NCBI RefSeq assembly: GCF_002434265.1
Contig: NZ_DJJS01000005.1
Location: 174,650 to 238,649, forward strand
Direction of reading: 5' to 3'
Length of the DNA: 64,000 nt
DNA from: Pseudomonas sp. UBA6562
Lineage (GTDB): Bacteria > Pseudomonadota > Gammaproteobacteria > Pseudomonadales > Pseudomonadaceae
The stretch's first letter is position 1; each line of letters opens with the position of its first letter. The position numbers and the translations under genes are program-made. Below the pieces are notes generated by a model. That model was not told the DNA's origin. It was given only the letters and a program-made list of their open reading frames with translations, and did not search any database. This document shows positions 26,349 to 34,590 of the stretch, one piece after another.

Positions 26349-26476
26349 GGACAGCTCCAGAAAGGTCGGGGAAACCGCGCAGACCTTACCGAGTTTGCCA
26401 GGTATGGGGAAGGCACGCGGCAGCGCCTGAAGGTATCGACAGTTGTCCGACGTGCTTTTGGCGCCCGTGGCGGTGC

Positions 26477-26513
26477 ATAGCGCTTGCCTATGGAGTGGAT
26501 TGTCTAAGGATAT
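26477..26513 (+). promoter_or_regulatory. OxyR-like binding site and promoter upstream of trxB
   Basis: Four tetramers are spaced exactly as in the OxyR consensus: ATAG (26477), 7 bases, CTAT (26488), 7 bases, ATTG (26499), 7 bases, ATAT (26510), giving 14 of 16 consensus positions. The internal T and A positions are poorly kept. A weak sigma-70 promoter could follow directly (TTCCTT at 26514 and TACAGT at 26537, 17 bases apart). OxyR control of thioredoxin reductase is known in pseudomonads. Confidence 0.5.
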
Positions 26514-26653
26514 TTCCTTACTCTCTGCCACCTCGCTACAGTCTGCCCACAGCTTTCTGCGGCCCGTGCGGCCCGACATCGCACAGGCCCTTCAATTCCA
26601 GCCTGCCCACCCGGCGCCCAACGCCGGCCCTGGCAGACCTACAGGAGTTCGAC

Positions 26654-27616
26654 ATGTCCGAAGTTCGTCATTCGCGGGTCATCATTCTCGGTTCCGGCCC
26701 TGCGGGCTACAGCGCGGCGGTATACGCGGCCCGTGCCAACCTCAAGCCGCTGCTGATCACCGGCATGCAGGCCGGTGGCCAGTTGACCACCACCACCGAA
26801 GTCGACAACTGGCCGGGCGACCCCCATGGCCTGACCGGCCCGGCCCTGATGCAGCGCATGCAGGAACACGCCGAGCGTTTCGAGACCGAAATCGTCTTCG
26901 ACCACATCAACGCCGTGGACCTGGCCAGCAAACCGCACACCCTGACCGGTGACAACGGCACCTACACCTGCGACGCGCTGATCGTCGCCACCGGCGCCAG
27001 CGCCCGCTACCTGGGCCTGCCATCGGAAGAGGCGTTCATGGGCAAGGGCGTTTCGGCCTGCGCCACCTGCGACGGCTTCTTCTACCGCAACAAGCCGGTG
27101 GCCGTGGTCGGTGGCGGCAACACCGCCGTGGAAGAGGCGCTGTACCTGGCCAACATCGCCAGCAAGGTGACCCTGATCCACCGCCGCGACACCTTCCGCG
27201 CCGAGAAGATCCTGATCGACAAGCTCAACGCCCGTGTGGCCGAAGGCAAGATCGAGCTCAAGCTCAACGCCAACCTCGACGAAGTGCTGGGCGACGCCAT
27301 GGGCGTGACCGGTGCGCGGTTGAAGAACAACGATGGCAGTTTCGACGAGATCACCGTCGACGGCGTGTTCATCGCCATCGGCCACACCCCCAACACTTCG
27401 CTGTTCGAAGGCCAGCTGACCCTCAAGGACGGCTACCTGGTGGTCAACGGCGGCCGCGAAGGCAATGCCACCGCCACCAACGTCGAAGGCGTGTTCGCAG
27501 CAGGCGACGTGGCCGACCACGTCTACCGCCAGGCGATCACCTCGGCCGGTGCCGGCTGCATGGCGGCGTTGGACGTCGAGCGCTACCTGGACGGCTTGGC
27601 CGAAGCCTCGTTCTGA
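26654..27616 (+). CDS. trxB: Thioredoxin reductase
   Basis: A 320-residue FAD/NADPH enzyme that reduces thioredoxin. FAD motif RVIILGSGPAGYSAAVYAAR; redox-active disulfide CATC at residues 136-139 in ACATCDGFFYR; NADPH motif VAVVGGGNTAVEEALYLA; C-terminal FAD motif GVFAAGDVADHVYRQAITSAGAG. Length and motifs are typical. The start at 26654 has AGGAG at 6-7 bases (ACAGGAGTTCGAC then ATG); the in-frame ATG at 26495 lies within the promoter region. It likely belongs to the peroxide stress regulon, given the OxyR-like site. Confidence 0.95.
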   Translation: MSEVRHSRVIILGSGPAGYSAAVYAARANLKPLLITGMQAGGQLTTTTEVDNWPGDPHGLTGPALMQRMQEHAERFETEIVFDHINAVDLASKPHTLTGDNGTYTCDALIVATGASARYLGLPSEEAFMGKGVSACATCDGFFYRNKPVAVVGGGNTAVEEALYLANIASKVTLIHRRDTFRAEKILIDKLNARVAEGKIELKLNANLDEVLGDAMGVTGARLKNNDGSFDEITVDGVFIAIGHTPNTSLFEGQLTLKDGYLVVNGGREGNATATNVEGVFAAGDVADHVYRQAITSAGAGCMAALDVERYLDGLAEASF

Positions 27617-27630
27617 TCGCTGTGTGGCAG

Positions 27631-27656
27631 CAGGTGGCCGGAGCGCCGGCCGCCTG
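27631..27656. terminator. GC-rich hairpin between trxB and nadC
   Basis: CAGGTGGCCGG at 27631-27641 pairs with CCGGCCGCCTG at 27646-27656 (one G-U wobble, four-base loop) between convergent genes. No T-run follows. Confidence 0.5.
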
Positions 27657-27659
27657 CGG

Positions 27660-28508
27660 CTACAGGCTCAAGCGCATCGACAGGTCGACGGCTTTGACAT
27701 CCTTGGTAAGGGCGCCGATCGAGATATAGTCCACGCCGGTCTCGGCGATCACCCGCAAGGTCTGCTCGTTCACGCCGCCGCTGGCTTCAAGCTTGGCCTT
27801 GCCGGCGTTCAGGCGCACCGCTTCGCGCATCTCGTCCAGGCTCAGCTCGTCGAGCATGACGATATCCGCCCCGGCCTCCAGCGCCTGGCGCAGCTCTTCC
27901 AGACTTTCCACTTCGATCTCCACCGGCTTGCCCGGCGCGATGCGCTGCGCGGCCTGCACGGCCTCGGCCACGCCCCCACAGGCGGCGATGTGGTTTTCCT
28001 TGATCAGAAAAGCGTCGTACAGGCCGATGCGGTGGTTGTGGCAGCCGCCGCAGGTCACCGCGTACTTCTGCGCCAGACGCAACCCCGGCAGGGTCTTGCG
28101 CGTGTCGAGCAGGCGCACGCCCGTGCCTTCGACCAAGCCTGCCAGCGCCTGGGCACGGGTGGCCACGCCCGACAACAGTTGCAGGAAATTCAACGCCGCC
28201 CGCTCGCCGCTGAGCAGCGAGCGGGCCGGGCCTTCGAGGTGGAACAGCGCCTGATCGGCGGCGGCATGCTGGCCGTCGACCACCTGCCAGTGCACCGCCA
28301 CGCGCGGGTCGAGCTGGCGAAACACCGCATCGACCCAGGCCGTGCCGGCGACCACGCAGGCCTCACGGGTGATGATGGTGGCTTTGGCCAGGCGTTCGGC
28401 GGGGATCAACTGGGCGGTGATGTCACCGTTGCCGATGTCTTCGAGCAGCGCCCGGCGCACGTTGGCTTCGATTTCGGCGGTCAGGTCGGCGAGGCGTAGG
28501 TTCGGCAT
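27660..28508 (-). CDS. nadC: Nicotinate-nucleotide diphosphorylase (carboxylating)
   Basis: A 282-residue enzyme of de novo NAD synthesis that turns quinolinate and PRPP into nicotinate mononucleotide and CO2. Family motifs: ALLEDIGNGDITAQLIP at the N-terminus, LLDTRKTLPGLRLAQKYAVTCGGCHNHRIGLYDAFLIKENH, and the C-terminal GADIVMLDELS, LEASGGVNEQTLR and GVDYISIGALTKDV. The start at 28508 has GGAG at 6-7 bases. No nadA or nadB is adjacent, as usual in Pseudomonas. Confidence 0.95.
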   Translation of the reverse strand: MPNLRLADLTAEIEANVRRALLEDIGNGDITAQLIPAERLAKATIITREACVVAGTAWVDAVFRQLDPRVAVHWQVVDGQHAAADQALFHLEGPARSLLSGERAALNFLQLLSGVATRAQALAGLVEGTGVRLLDTRKTLPGLRLAQKYAVTCGGCHNHRIGLYDAFLIKENHIAACGGVAEAVQAAQRIAPGKPVEIEVESLEELRQALEAGADIVMLDELSLDEMREAVRLNAGKAKLEASGGVNEQTLRVIAETGVDYISIGALTKDVKAVDLSMRLSL

Positions 28509-28806
28509 GGTCGGCTCCACAGGCAAAGTGCCGGCGATTATAGGGCAGGGCAGCCGCCTGTACACCCGTCAGACCAAGGTGGCCCGCACCTTCTCGTGCT
28601 CCTATACTCGCGCCGCCGCCGTTGTGACGCTGCGCACATCTTTCGGCCCTTTGGCGACCTTTGATCGGTTTGCTGGAGACCGGGGAACATCTGCCGGTCA
28701 TCAGTATCGAACCCCGCAGCGATCGTTCCGCCATGAATGCGACTTCTCCGGCTTCACGCACCTCGTCAAGGATTGACCCTTTCTCATGAACAGCAAGGAG
28801 CTCGAC

Positions 28807-30966
28807 ATGCGGCACGAAGGCAATGTGATCCCACTGGCCTCGGCCCTCGACCGCCGCACGGCGTTGCTCGCGCCCGGCCTGCCCGTGTTGCTGCTACGGG
28901 TGCGTGATCGCGCTGCCGTGCACTTGAGCAAGGATGTGCAGACCTTGTTCGATGCGGCCGAGGAAGTCTTGCTCGAGCAGGTCGACAGAACGCGCGACAC
29001 GTCCGAGCAACGGCGTTCCCAGCAGGCCGTGCGCAACGTTCGTCTCAAGCGCAAGCATGTCGAATTCGAGCTGCTCGATGCGTTCCACCAGGCCTTCGCA
29101 GGGCTGGCGCAAAGTACGGGCAAAGCCCTTTTCGACAGTGACCTGGTGCGTGCGCCGCAACCCCGTCTGACGCGTACCGACAATGCGCAGACCCTGGCCA
29201 TGATCGCACGGGCACATACCCGCGAAGGCGCTGTGCTCGAGCAACTGAACGCCCGCTTCGAAGCGCTGCTGGAAACGCCGCTGAGGTCGACACGCGGCAA
29301 CCCTGTGAGCCCGGCTTGCCTGTGTCGGTACTTTGCCCAGGCCTGTGGCGAGTTGCGTGCGGACGAAGCGACTACCGCCGTGTTGTTCGACCTGTTCGAC
29401 CAGCACGTGCTGGGTCGGCTGGGCGCGCTTTACAGCGAAGCCAATCAGCTGCTGGCGAGCGCAGGCGTGCTGCCAATGCTGACGCCTATGGCTGCCGCGC
29501 CCGGTGCGCGGCGCCCGTCGCGGGCCGGTGCTCCCATGCTGGCGGCCGGGCAGGGGCAGGCGATCGCTTTGCAGGCGGCAGGCCAGGCGTTCTTCGCCTC
29601 CATGCAAAGTTCGTTGGCACCGCTGCGCGGGCAGCTCACCCCACGGCTGCGTGCGACCGGCGCCATCGCGGTCACCGCACAGGACCTGGCCCGCATGCTG
29701 TCGCATTTGCAGCGCCATACCGGCGTTGCGGCCGGCGCCGGTGCCTTCGACCTCGGCGAAGAATTGCAGCACCTGCTGCTCAAGATCAGCGCGCGTAGCG
29801 GCACACGGCGCTGCTTAGGCCAGGCCGAAGAGGACACCATCAATCTGCTGGGGCGCGTATTCGCCGCGTTCGAGCAGGAATCGAGTCTGCATCCGCGCAT
29901 GCGCGCTTTGCTCGCACGGCTGCACCTGCCGCTGCTCAAAGTGGCGGTGCTCGACAAAAGCCTGCTGACCCGCGCCAGCCATCCGGCACGGCGCCTGTTC
30001 AACGAGTTGGCCAGCACCGCCATCGGTTGCCGGGGCGAGGCCGACAGCCTCTACTTGCGCCTGGAAAACGTGGTGCAACGCGTGCTCGACGACGTCGTCG
30101 AAGACAGTTCGGCTTTCAAGAGCCAATTGGATACCTTCCTCACCGCCAGCCTGGAAGAGCGTCGTCGTAACGACCTGCTCGAACAGCGCGCCCGTGACGC
30201 GGAAGAGGGCCACTTGCGCATGCAGCGGGCGCGGCACGATGTCGAAGCCGCGCTCGACCGGCGCCTGCGTGGCAAACGCTTGCCACTGAGCGTGTTGCGC
30301 TTGGTGCGGGATGCCTGGAGCCAGGTGCTGTTGATGGCCTGGCTCAAGCACGGCATACAGTCCGCAGCCTGGAAGGGGGCGCTGCTGACCGTCGAACAAT
30401 TGCTCGCAAGCATCGCCCCGCATACCCGTGCCGAGGCGCGCGTCCGTCTATTGGCAGGTCTGCCGGCGCTGCTCAAGGCGCTGCGCGAGGGCCTGGGCAG
30501 CATCGCCCTCGATTCGTCGACCAGTCGTGAATTCTTCTGCGAACTGCAGCGCCTGCATGTGCAGGCCTGCACGCAGGCAGGCGGCAAGACCACCGCACCG
30601 GACCCGAGCTGGATAAAGGTCACCGAGCCGATTCGCCTGCCAGGTGCCGAACCGTTGCCGGCACTCAAGGAGGCCGATGACGTGCCGCCTTGCGCCTTCA
30701 AGATGCTCGAGCGCCTGCGCATCGGCACGTGGGTCGAGGTGCGCGAAGCTGACAGCGTATTGCGTTGCCGGCTGCTGGCACGTGTGGAAGGTAGCGACCG
30801 TTACGTGTTCGCCAACCATGAGGGGGTGAAGCTGCGCGAATGGCACCGGGTGGCCCTGGCGCGGGCCGTGCACCATGGCGAGGTACGCCTGCTCAACGGC
30901 GGCCGCGCTTTCGACCGCGCCCTGCGCAAGGCGCTCGACCAACTGGGCTCGGGCCAGGTGCGCTGA
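28807..30966 (+). CDS. DUF1631-family protein
   Basis: A 719-residue, largely alpha-helical cytoplasmic protein of the DUF1631 family (unknown function, common in Pseudomonas and Xanthomonas). It contains a coiled-coil-like segment near LLEQRARDAEEGHLRMQRARHDVEAALDRRLRG and a C-terminal beta-rich part around RIGTWVEVREADSVLRCRLLARVEGSDRYVF that is reminiscent of PilZ-type barrels, without a clear RxxxR c-di-GMP motif. Start 28807 is preferred over 28786 because AAGGAG lies 6 bases before it, whereas the earlier ATG has none. The 298 bases upstream (28509-28806) hold no supported gene. Confidence 0.8.
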   Translation: MRHEGNVIPLASALDRRTALLAPGLPVLLLRVRDRAAVHLSKDVQTLFDAAEEVLLEQVDRTRDTSEQRRSQQAVRNVRLKRKHVEFELLDAFHQAFAGLAQSTGKALFDSDLVRAPQPRLTRTDNAQTLAMIARAHTREGAVLEQLNARFEALLETPLRSTRGNPVSPACLCRYFAQACGELRADEATTAVLFDLFDQHVLGRLGALYSEANQLLASAGVLPMLTPMAAAPGARRPSRAGAPMLAAGQGQAIALQAAGQAFFASMQSSLAPLRGQLTPRLRATGAIAVTAQDLARMLSHLQRHTGVAAGAGAFDLGEELQHLLLKISARSGTRRCLGQAEEDTINLLGRVFAAFEQESSLHPRMRALLARLHLPLLKVAVLDKSLLTRASHPARRLFNELASTAIGCRGEADSLYLRLENVVQRVLDDVVEDSSAFKSQLDTFLTASLEERRRNDLLEQRARDAEEGHLRMQRARHDVEAALDRRLRGKRLPLSVLRLVRDAWSQVLLMAWLKHGIQSAAWKGALLTVEQLLASIAPHTRAEARVRLLAGLPALLKALREGLGSIALDSSTSREFFCELQRLHVQACTQAGGKTTAPDPSWIKVTEPIRLPGAEPLPALKEADDVPPCAFKMLERLRIGTWVEVREADSVLRCRLLARVEGSDRYVFANHEGVKLREWHRVALARAVHHGEVRLLNGGRAFDRALRKALDQLGSGQVR

Positions 30967-31056
30967 CTGCTCCAAAACCCGGTCATCGTTCATTCACAGG
31001 CCGGGTAACGCAGCGCATACTGAGCGCCCCCAAGACGCTTCACAGGATCGGTTTCC

Positions 31057-31623
31057 ATGCACCTGGACCCTGCCACTGGCTGGTTCCGCGACGTGACGCA
31101 CTGCCCGTCGCCCAACTGCAATGCGCGCCCGCCCGGCCAAGCGCCGTCCTTATTGGTCATCCACAACATCAGCCTGCCGCCGGCGTGCTTCGGCACGGGC
31201 AAGGTGCAGGCGTTCTTCCAGAACCGTCTCGACCCGGACGAACACCCGTATTTCCAGGGTATCCAGCACCTGACCGTGTCGGCGCATCTGTTCGTCGAAC
31301 GCGATGGGGCCGTGACGCAGTTCGTGTCTTTGCTCGAACGCGCCTGGCATGCCGGGGTGTCGAGTTTCGAAGGCCGCGAAGGCTGTAACGATTTTTCCAT
31401 CGGGATCGAATTGGAAGGGACCGACACGCTGCCCTACACCGATGCGCAGTACCAGGTGCTCGAACACCTGACCCGACAGATACGCGAGGCCTGGCCTTCG
31501 ATCGACGGCGCGCGCATCTGCGGACACAGCGACATCGCTCCGCAGCGCAAGACCGATCCAGGCCCGGCCTTCGACTGGCCGCGCTACCGCGCGGCCTTGG
31601 CCATTGACGAGGACGACGCATGA
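31057..31623 (+). CDS. ampD: 1,6-anhydro-N-acetylmuramyl-L-alanine amidase AmpD
   Basis: A 188-residue cytoplasmic zinc amidase that cuts the peptide from anhydro-muropeptides during cell-wall recycling and so keeps ampC beta-lactamase repressed. Zinc ligands are visible: His36 (LLVIHNISLPP), His157 (ICGHSDIAP) and Asp167 (RKTDPGPAF); the catalytic Glu is in SIGIELEG (Glu118). No signal peptide is present, which distinguishes it from the periplasmic AmpDh paralogues. The stop overlaps ampE by ATGA. Confidence 0.95.
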   Translation: MHLDPATGWFRDVTHCPSPNCNARPPGQAPSLLVIHNISLPPACFGTGKVQAFFQNRLDPDEHPYFQGIQHLTVSAHLFVERDGAVTQFVSLLERAWHAGVSSFEGREGCNDFSIGIELEGTDTLPYTDAQYQVLEHLTRQIREAWPSIDGARICGHSDIAPQRKTDPGPAFDWPRYRAALAIDEDDA

Positions 31624-32450
31624 GTTTTCTGGTGTTGGTGCTGGTGGTATGGATCGAGAAGTTTTCGGCCCTGCGCCACCGCGTGCAACGCGACACGTTC
31701 TTTCGCGGCGAGCTGGTGCGCCTGGAGCGCAGCGGCAAGCTCCACCCCTGGTCGAGCCTGGCGTTTCTGGTGCTGGCGCCGGTGGCCTTGCTGGTGGTGG
31801 TGTTGCATGTGCTGGAGCCGGTGGCCTACGGCTTGCTGGTACTGCCGGTGCACCTGCTGGTGCTGCTCTACAGCTTGGGACGGGGCGATGCCAAGGCGGC
31901 GCTCGGTCCATTGCGCGATGCCTGGCGCCGCGGCGACGAACAGGCCGCGCTGCATGTCGCCGAACGCGATCTGGGCCTGCATGCCGAGGGGGCCGACGAC
32001 TTGCTCGGGCAGGTACAGCACTATCTGGCGTGGCAGGTCTATCAAGGCTTCTTCGCCGTGATCTTCTGGTATTGCCTATTGGGCCCTGCGGCGGCCTTGG
32101 CCTACCGTCTGCTGGCGTTGAGCACTGCGCATAGCCGGCATGCCGCGCTGCAGGCGCGCGCCGAGCGGCTGCGCCACCTCATGGACTGGTTGCCGGTGCG
32201 GGTGTTGGGGGTGAGCTTCGCCCTGGTCGGCCACTTCGTCGCCGTGGGCCGGACGATGCTGCCGGAATTGCTCGACGTGCACCGACGTGCCTCTGCGCTG
32301 GTGGCCGACTGGGCTTTGGCGGCGACCGACGCGCCCGCGCAGGATGCGCCCGAGCAGGGCCAGGCGCGCCTGAACGGGCTGTGGGCGTTGCTGCTGCGCA
32401 GCGCCACACTGTGGTACGTCGTCTTCGCCTTGTGGACGATCCTGCGCTAG
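31620..32450 (+). CDS. ampE: Regulatory signalling modulator AmpE
   Basis: A 276-residue inner-membrane protein of the AmpE/CobD-like family, partner of AmpD in the ampDE operon. It begins MSFLVLVLVVWIEKFSALR, with hydrophobic helices at about 1-12, 42-85, 138-165, 190-210 and 255-276. A conserved soluble stretch contains RDTFFRGELVRLE. Its molecular action is not well defined; it has been proposed as a sensor in beta-lactamase induction. It is translationally coupled to ampD. Confidence 0.92.
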   Translation: MSFLVLVLVVWIEKFSALRHRVQRDTFFRGELVRLERSGKLHPWSSLAFLVLAPVALLVVVLHVLEPVAYGLLVLPVHLLVLLYSLGRGDAKAALGPLRDAWRRGDEQAALHVAERDLGLHAEGADDLLGQVQHYLAWQVYQGFFAVIFWYCLLGPAAALAYRLLALSTAHSRHAALQARAERLRHLMDWLPVRVLGVSFALVGHFVAVGRTMLPELLDVHRRASALVADWALAATDAPAQDAPEQGQARLNGLWALLLRSATLWYVVFALWTILR

Positions 32451-32468
32451 CGCCAGGTTCGCGGCGGC

Positions 32469-33251
32469 TCAGGCGGTCCAGCCGAACAACGTGCAGGCAT
32501 TGGCGGTGGTGGCCTCGGCCAGCCGCTGCGGTGCCACGCCGATGATCTGCGCCAGCGTTTGGGCGATGCTGGGCAGGTGCGCAGGGCTGTTGCGCTGGCC
32601 GGGGAACATGGCGGGCGCCATGTCCGGCGCGTCGGTCTCCAGCACCAGGCTTTCCAACGGCAGGCGCGGCAGCACCTTGCGCAGGCGCAACGCCTGCGGC
32701 CAGGTCGCCGCACCGCCCAGGCCCAGTAGAAAACCGAGCTTGATGTACTCGCGGGCCTGCTCATAGCTGCCTGCAAACGCATGAATGATGCCGCCACGCG
32801 GCAGCTTATAGCGTTTCAGAGTGGCGATGACCTCGGCGTGGCTGCGGCGCACGTGTAGCAGCGCCGGCAGTTGGCAATCCTTGGCCAGTTGCAGTTGCGC
32901 TTCGAACCAGCCCTGCTGCCGTTGGCGATCCAGCTCGGGCAGGTAGAAGTCCAGACCGAATTCGCCGACCGCGCACAGGCGCGGGTCGCCACGCAAGCGG
33001 TCGAGCCAGTCGTGCAGCTGTTGCAGATGCTCGGCGCGGTGCGCCTCCAGGTACACCGGGTGTAGACCGAATGCCGCATGCAGGCCGGGGTAGGCGCAGA
33101 CCGTGTCCCATACCCGCTGCCAGTTGGCCTGCTCCACCCCCAGCACCACCGAGCGCTCAACTCCGGCGGCCCGTGCCTGGCCAAGCAAGGGCGCGCGGTC
33201 GGCGTCGAAGTCGGGGAAATCCAGATGGGTGTGGGTATCGATCAGGCGCAT
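32469..33251 (-). CDS. TatD-family metal-dependent hydrolase
   Basis: A 260-residue TIM-barrel hydrolase of the TatD DNase family. Metal ligands: His in RLIDTHTHLDFPDFD, Glu in AVGEFGLDFY, His in LLHVRRSHAE and IIHAFAGS, Asp in VLETDAPDMAP. Members act as 3'-5' exonucleases or DNases in repair or stress. It starts two bases after the fruR stop on the same strand, so it is probably co-transcribed with fruR. It may correspond to YjjV or TatD subfamilies; the exact one is not settled. Confidence 0.88.
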   Translation of the reverse strand: MRLIDTHTHLDFPDFDADRAPLLGQARAAGVERSVVLGVEQANWQRVWDTVCAYPGLHAAFGLHPVYLEAHRAEHLQQLHDWLDRLRGDPRLCAVGEFGLDFYLPELDRQRQQGWFEAQLQLAKDCQLPALLHVRRSHAEVIATLKRYKLPRGGIIHAFAGSYEQAREYIKLGFLLGLGGAATWPQALRLRKVLPRLPLESLVLETDAPDMAPAMFPGQRNSPAHLPSIAQTLAQIIGVAPQRLAEATTANACTLFGWTA

Positions 33252-33253
33252 GC

Positions 33254-34249
33254 TCAGGCCAGGTGCAGGCGTTGCTTGAAAGTACGCGCCACCGCGTGCA
33301 CGCCGGGTTGGTACTGCTTGCTTTCGATGGCGGCCACGGCCAGGTCCAGGGCGGTGGCGGCGATCAGGCCGTGCTGCTGGGCCATGGCGTTGACCGGCAG
33401 CGGCAGGAAGTCGAGCAGCTGATTGTCGCCGAAAGTGCCCAGCTGCAGGGCACGGACGCCCGGCGTCTGGCCGTGCAGGGCGTCGAACACCCCTTGCAGC
33501 AGCACGTAAGAGGTGGTCACCAGGGCATCGGGCAGGCCGCCCAGTTCCTCGATCAGCTGGGCCATCAGGCGCTGGCCGCAAGCACGGCTGAACGTCTCGC
33601 CCTGATAGCGGCGCACCTCGCCCGAATGCTGGCCCACGGCGGCGTCGAAGCCGGCCAGACGCGCCTGGCTGACCGACAGCTCCGGGCGTGCGCCGATCAG
33701 GGCGATGCGCTGCGGGGCGTCGCGCAGCAGGCTTTGGGTCAGCAGCAAGCTGGCGTGGTGGTCGTCGCTGACCACCGAGCAGAACTGCGCCGGGTCCAGG
33801 CTGCGGTCGATGCCGATCACCGGCAGGCCCTTGGCTTGGACTTCGCGGTAGCTGTGGTCGTCGGCCGGCAGGCAACTGGCGACGAACAACGCGTCGCAGC
33901 GCCGTGCGCGGAACAGCTGTTGCAGCTGCCGTTCGCTGTCGGGCTGGTCGTCGCTGCTGGCGATCAGCAATTGGTAGCCGCGAGCACGGGCGCCGGCTTC
34001 CAGTTGCTTGGCGATGCGCGCGTAGCTGGGGTTTTCCAGGTCCGGCAGGATGAAGCCCAGGGTGCGGGTATGCCGGCTGCGCAGGCCGGCGGCCTGGGGG
34101 TTGGGCATGAAGCCATGGGCCTCGACCACGGCGCGCACGCGCTCCACGGTGGCGCTGCTGATGCGCTGCTGCTCGGCCTTGCCATTGATGACGTAGCTGG
34201 CGGTCGTCACTGACACACCGGCCAGACGGGCGATATCGCTGAGTTTCAC
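33254..34249 (-). CDS. cra: Catabolite repressor-activator Cra (FruR), GTG start
   Basis: A 331-residue LacI-family regulator. The N-terminal helix-turn-helix reads VKLSDIARLAGVSVTTASYVINGKAEQQRIS, nearly identical to enteric Cra, and the effector domain begins TLGFILPDLENPSYARIAKQLE. The effector is fructose-1-phosphate, which releases it from operators. The start is a GTG at 34249, with AAGGA at 8 bases; it places the HTH at residue 1 as in E. coli Cra. An ATG at 34318 would add a spurious N-terminus. It is divergent from fruB, with the operator at 34408-34419. Confidence 0.92.
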   Translation of the reverse strand: MKLSDIARLAGVSVTTASYVINGKAEQQRISSATVERVRAVVEAHGFMPNPQAAGLRSRHTRTLGFILPDLENPSYARIAKQLEAGARARGYQLLIASSDDQPDSERQLQQLFRARRCDALFVASCLPADDHSYREVQAKGLPVIGIDRSLDPAQFCSVVSDDHHASLLLTQSLLRDAPQRIALIGARPELSVSQARLAGFDAAVGQHSGEVRRYQGETFSRACGQRLMAQLIEELGGLPDALVTTSYVLLQGVFDALHGQTPGVRALQLGTFGDNQLLDFLPLPVNAMAQQHGLIAATALDLAVAAIESKQYQPGVHAVARTFKQRLHLA

Positions 34250-34407
34250 CGAATGTTCCTTGTTATGACCTGGAAAGGACCGCGTGGCCTCTTGCAGTAG
34301 TTTTACCCACACATCCAAGGCTGCGCAGACGACCTATGTCGCAATTGTCCGACAAGCTGGGGCTGTTTAGTCGCAAGATTATCGAGTAACGTGGCCGCCG
34401 AATCAGA

Positions 34408-34419
34408 TTAAACGTTTCA
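34408..34419. promoter_or_regulatory. Cra (FruR) operator
   Basis: TTAAACGTTTCA, identical as I recall it to the Cra operator mapped upstream of fruB in P. putida, 172 bases before the fruB ATG and between fruR and fruB. Fructose-1-phosphate should lift repression. Confidence 0.88.
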
Positions 34420-34590
34420 GCCATGGAATACTGCCCTCTTTCCTTCCACGCTGGAACCACGTCGCGATGCAAACGAGCGGTCTGTGAACCATTCTGGTGA
34501 GCAGGCGCTGCGCCTGTATCGGTCGCAGCCCAACGTCAGCATCCACAACAATACCTCGGGCTCCGAAGCGAGCCGGAAAAGGAGTAGGTC

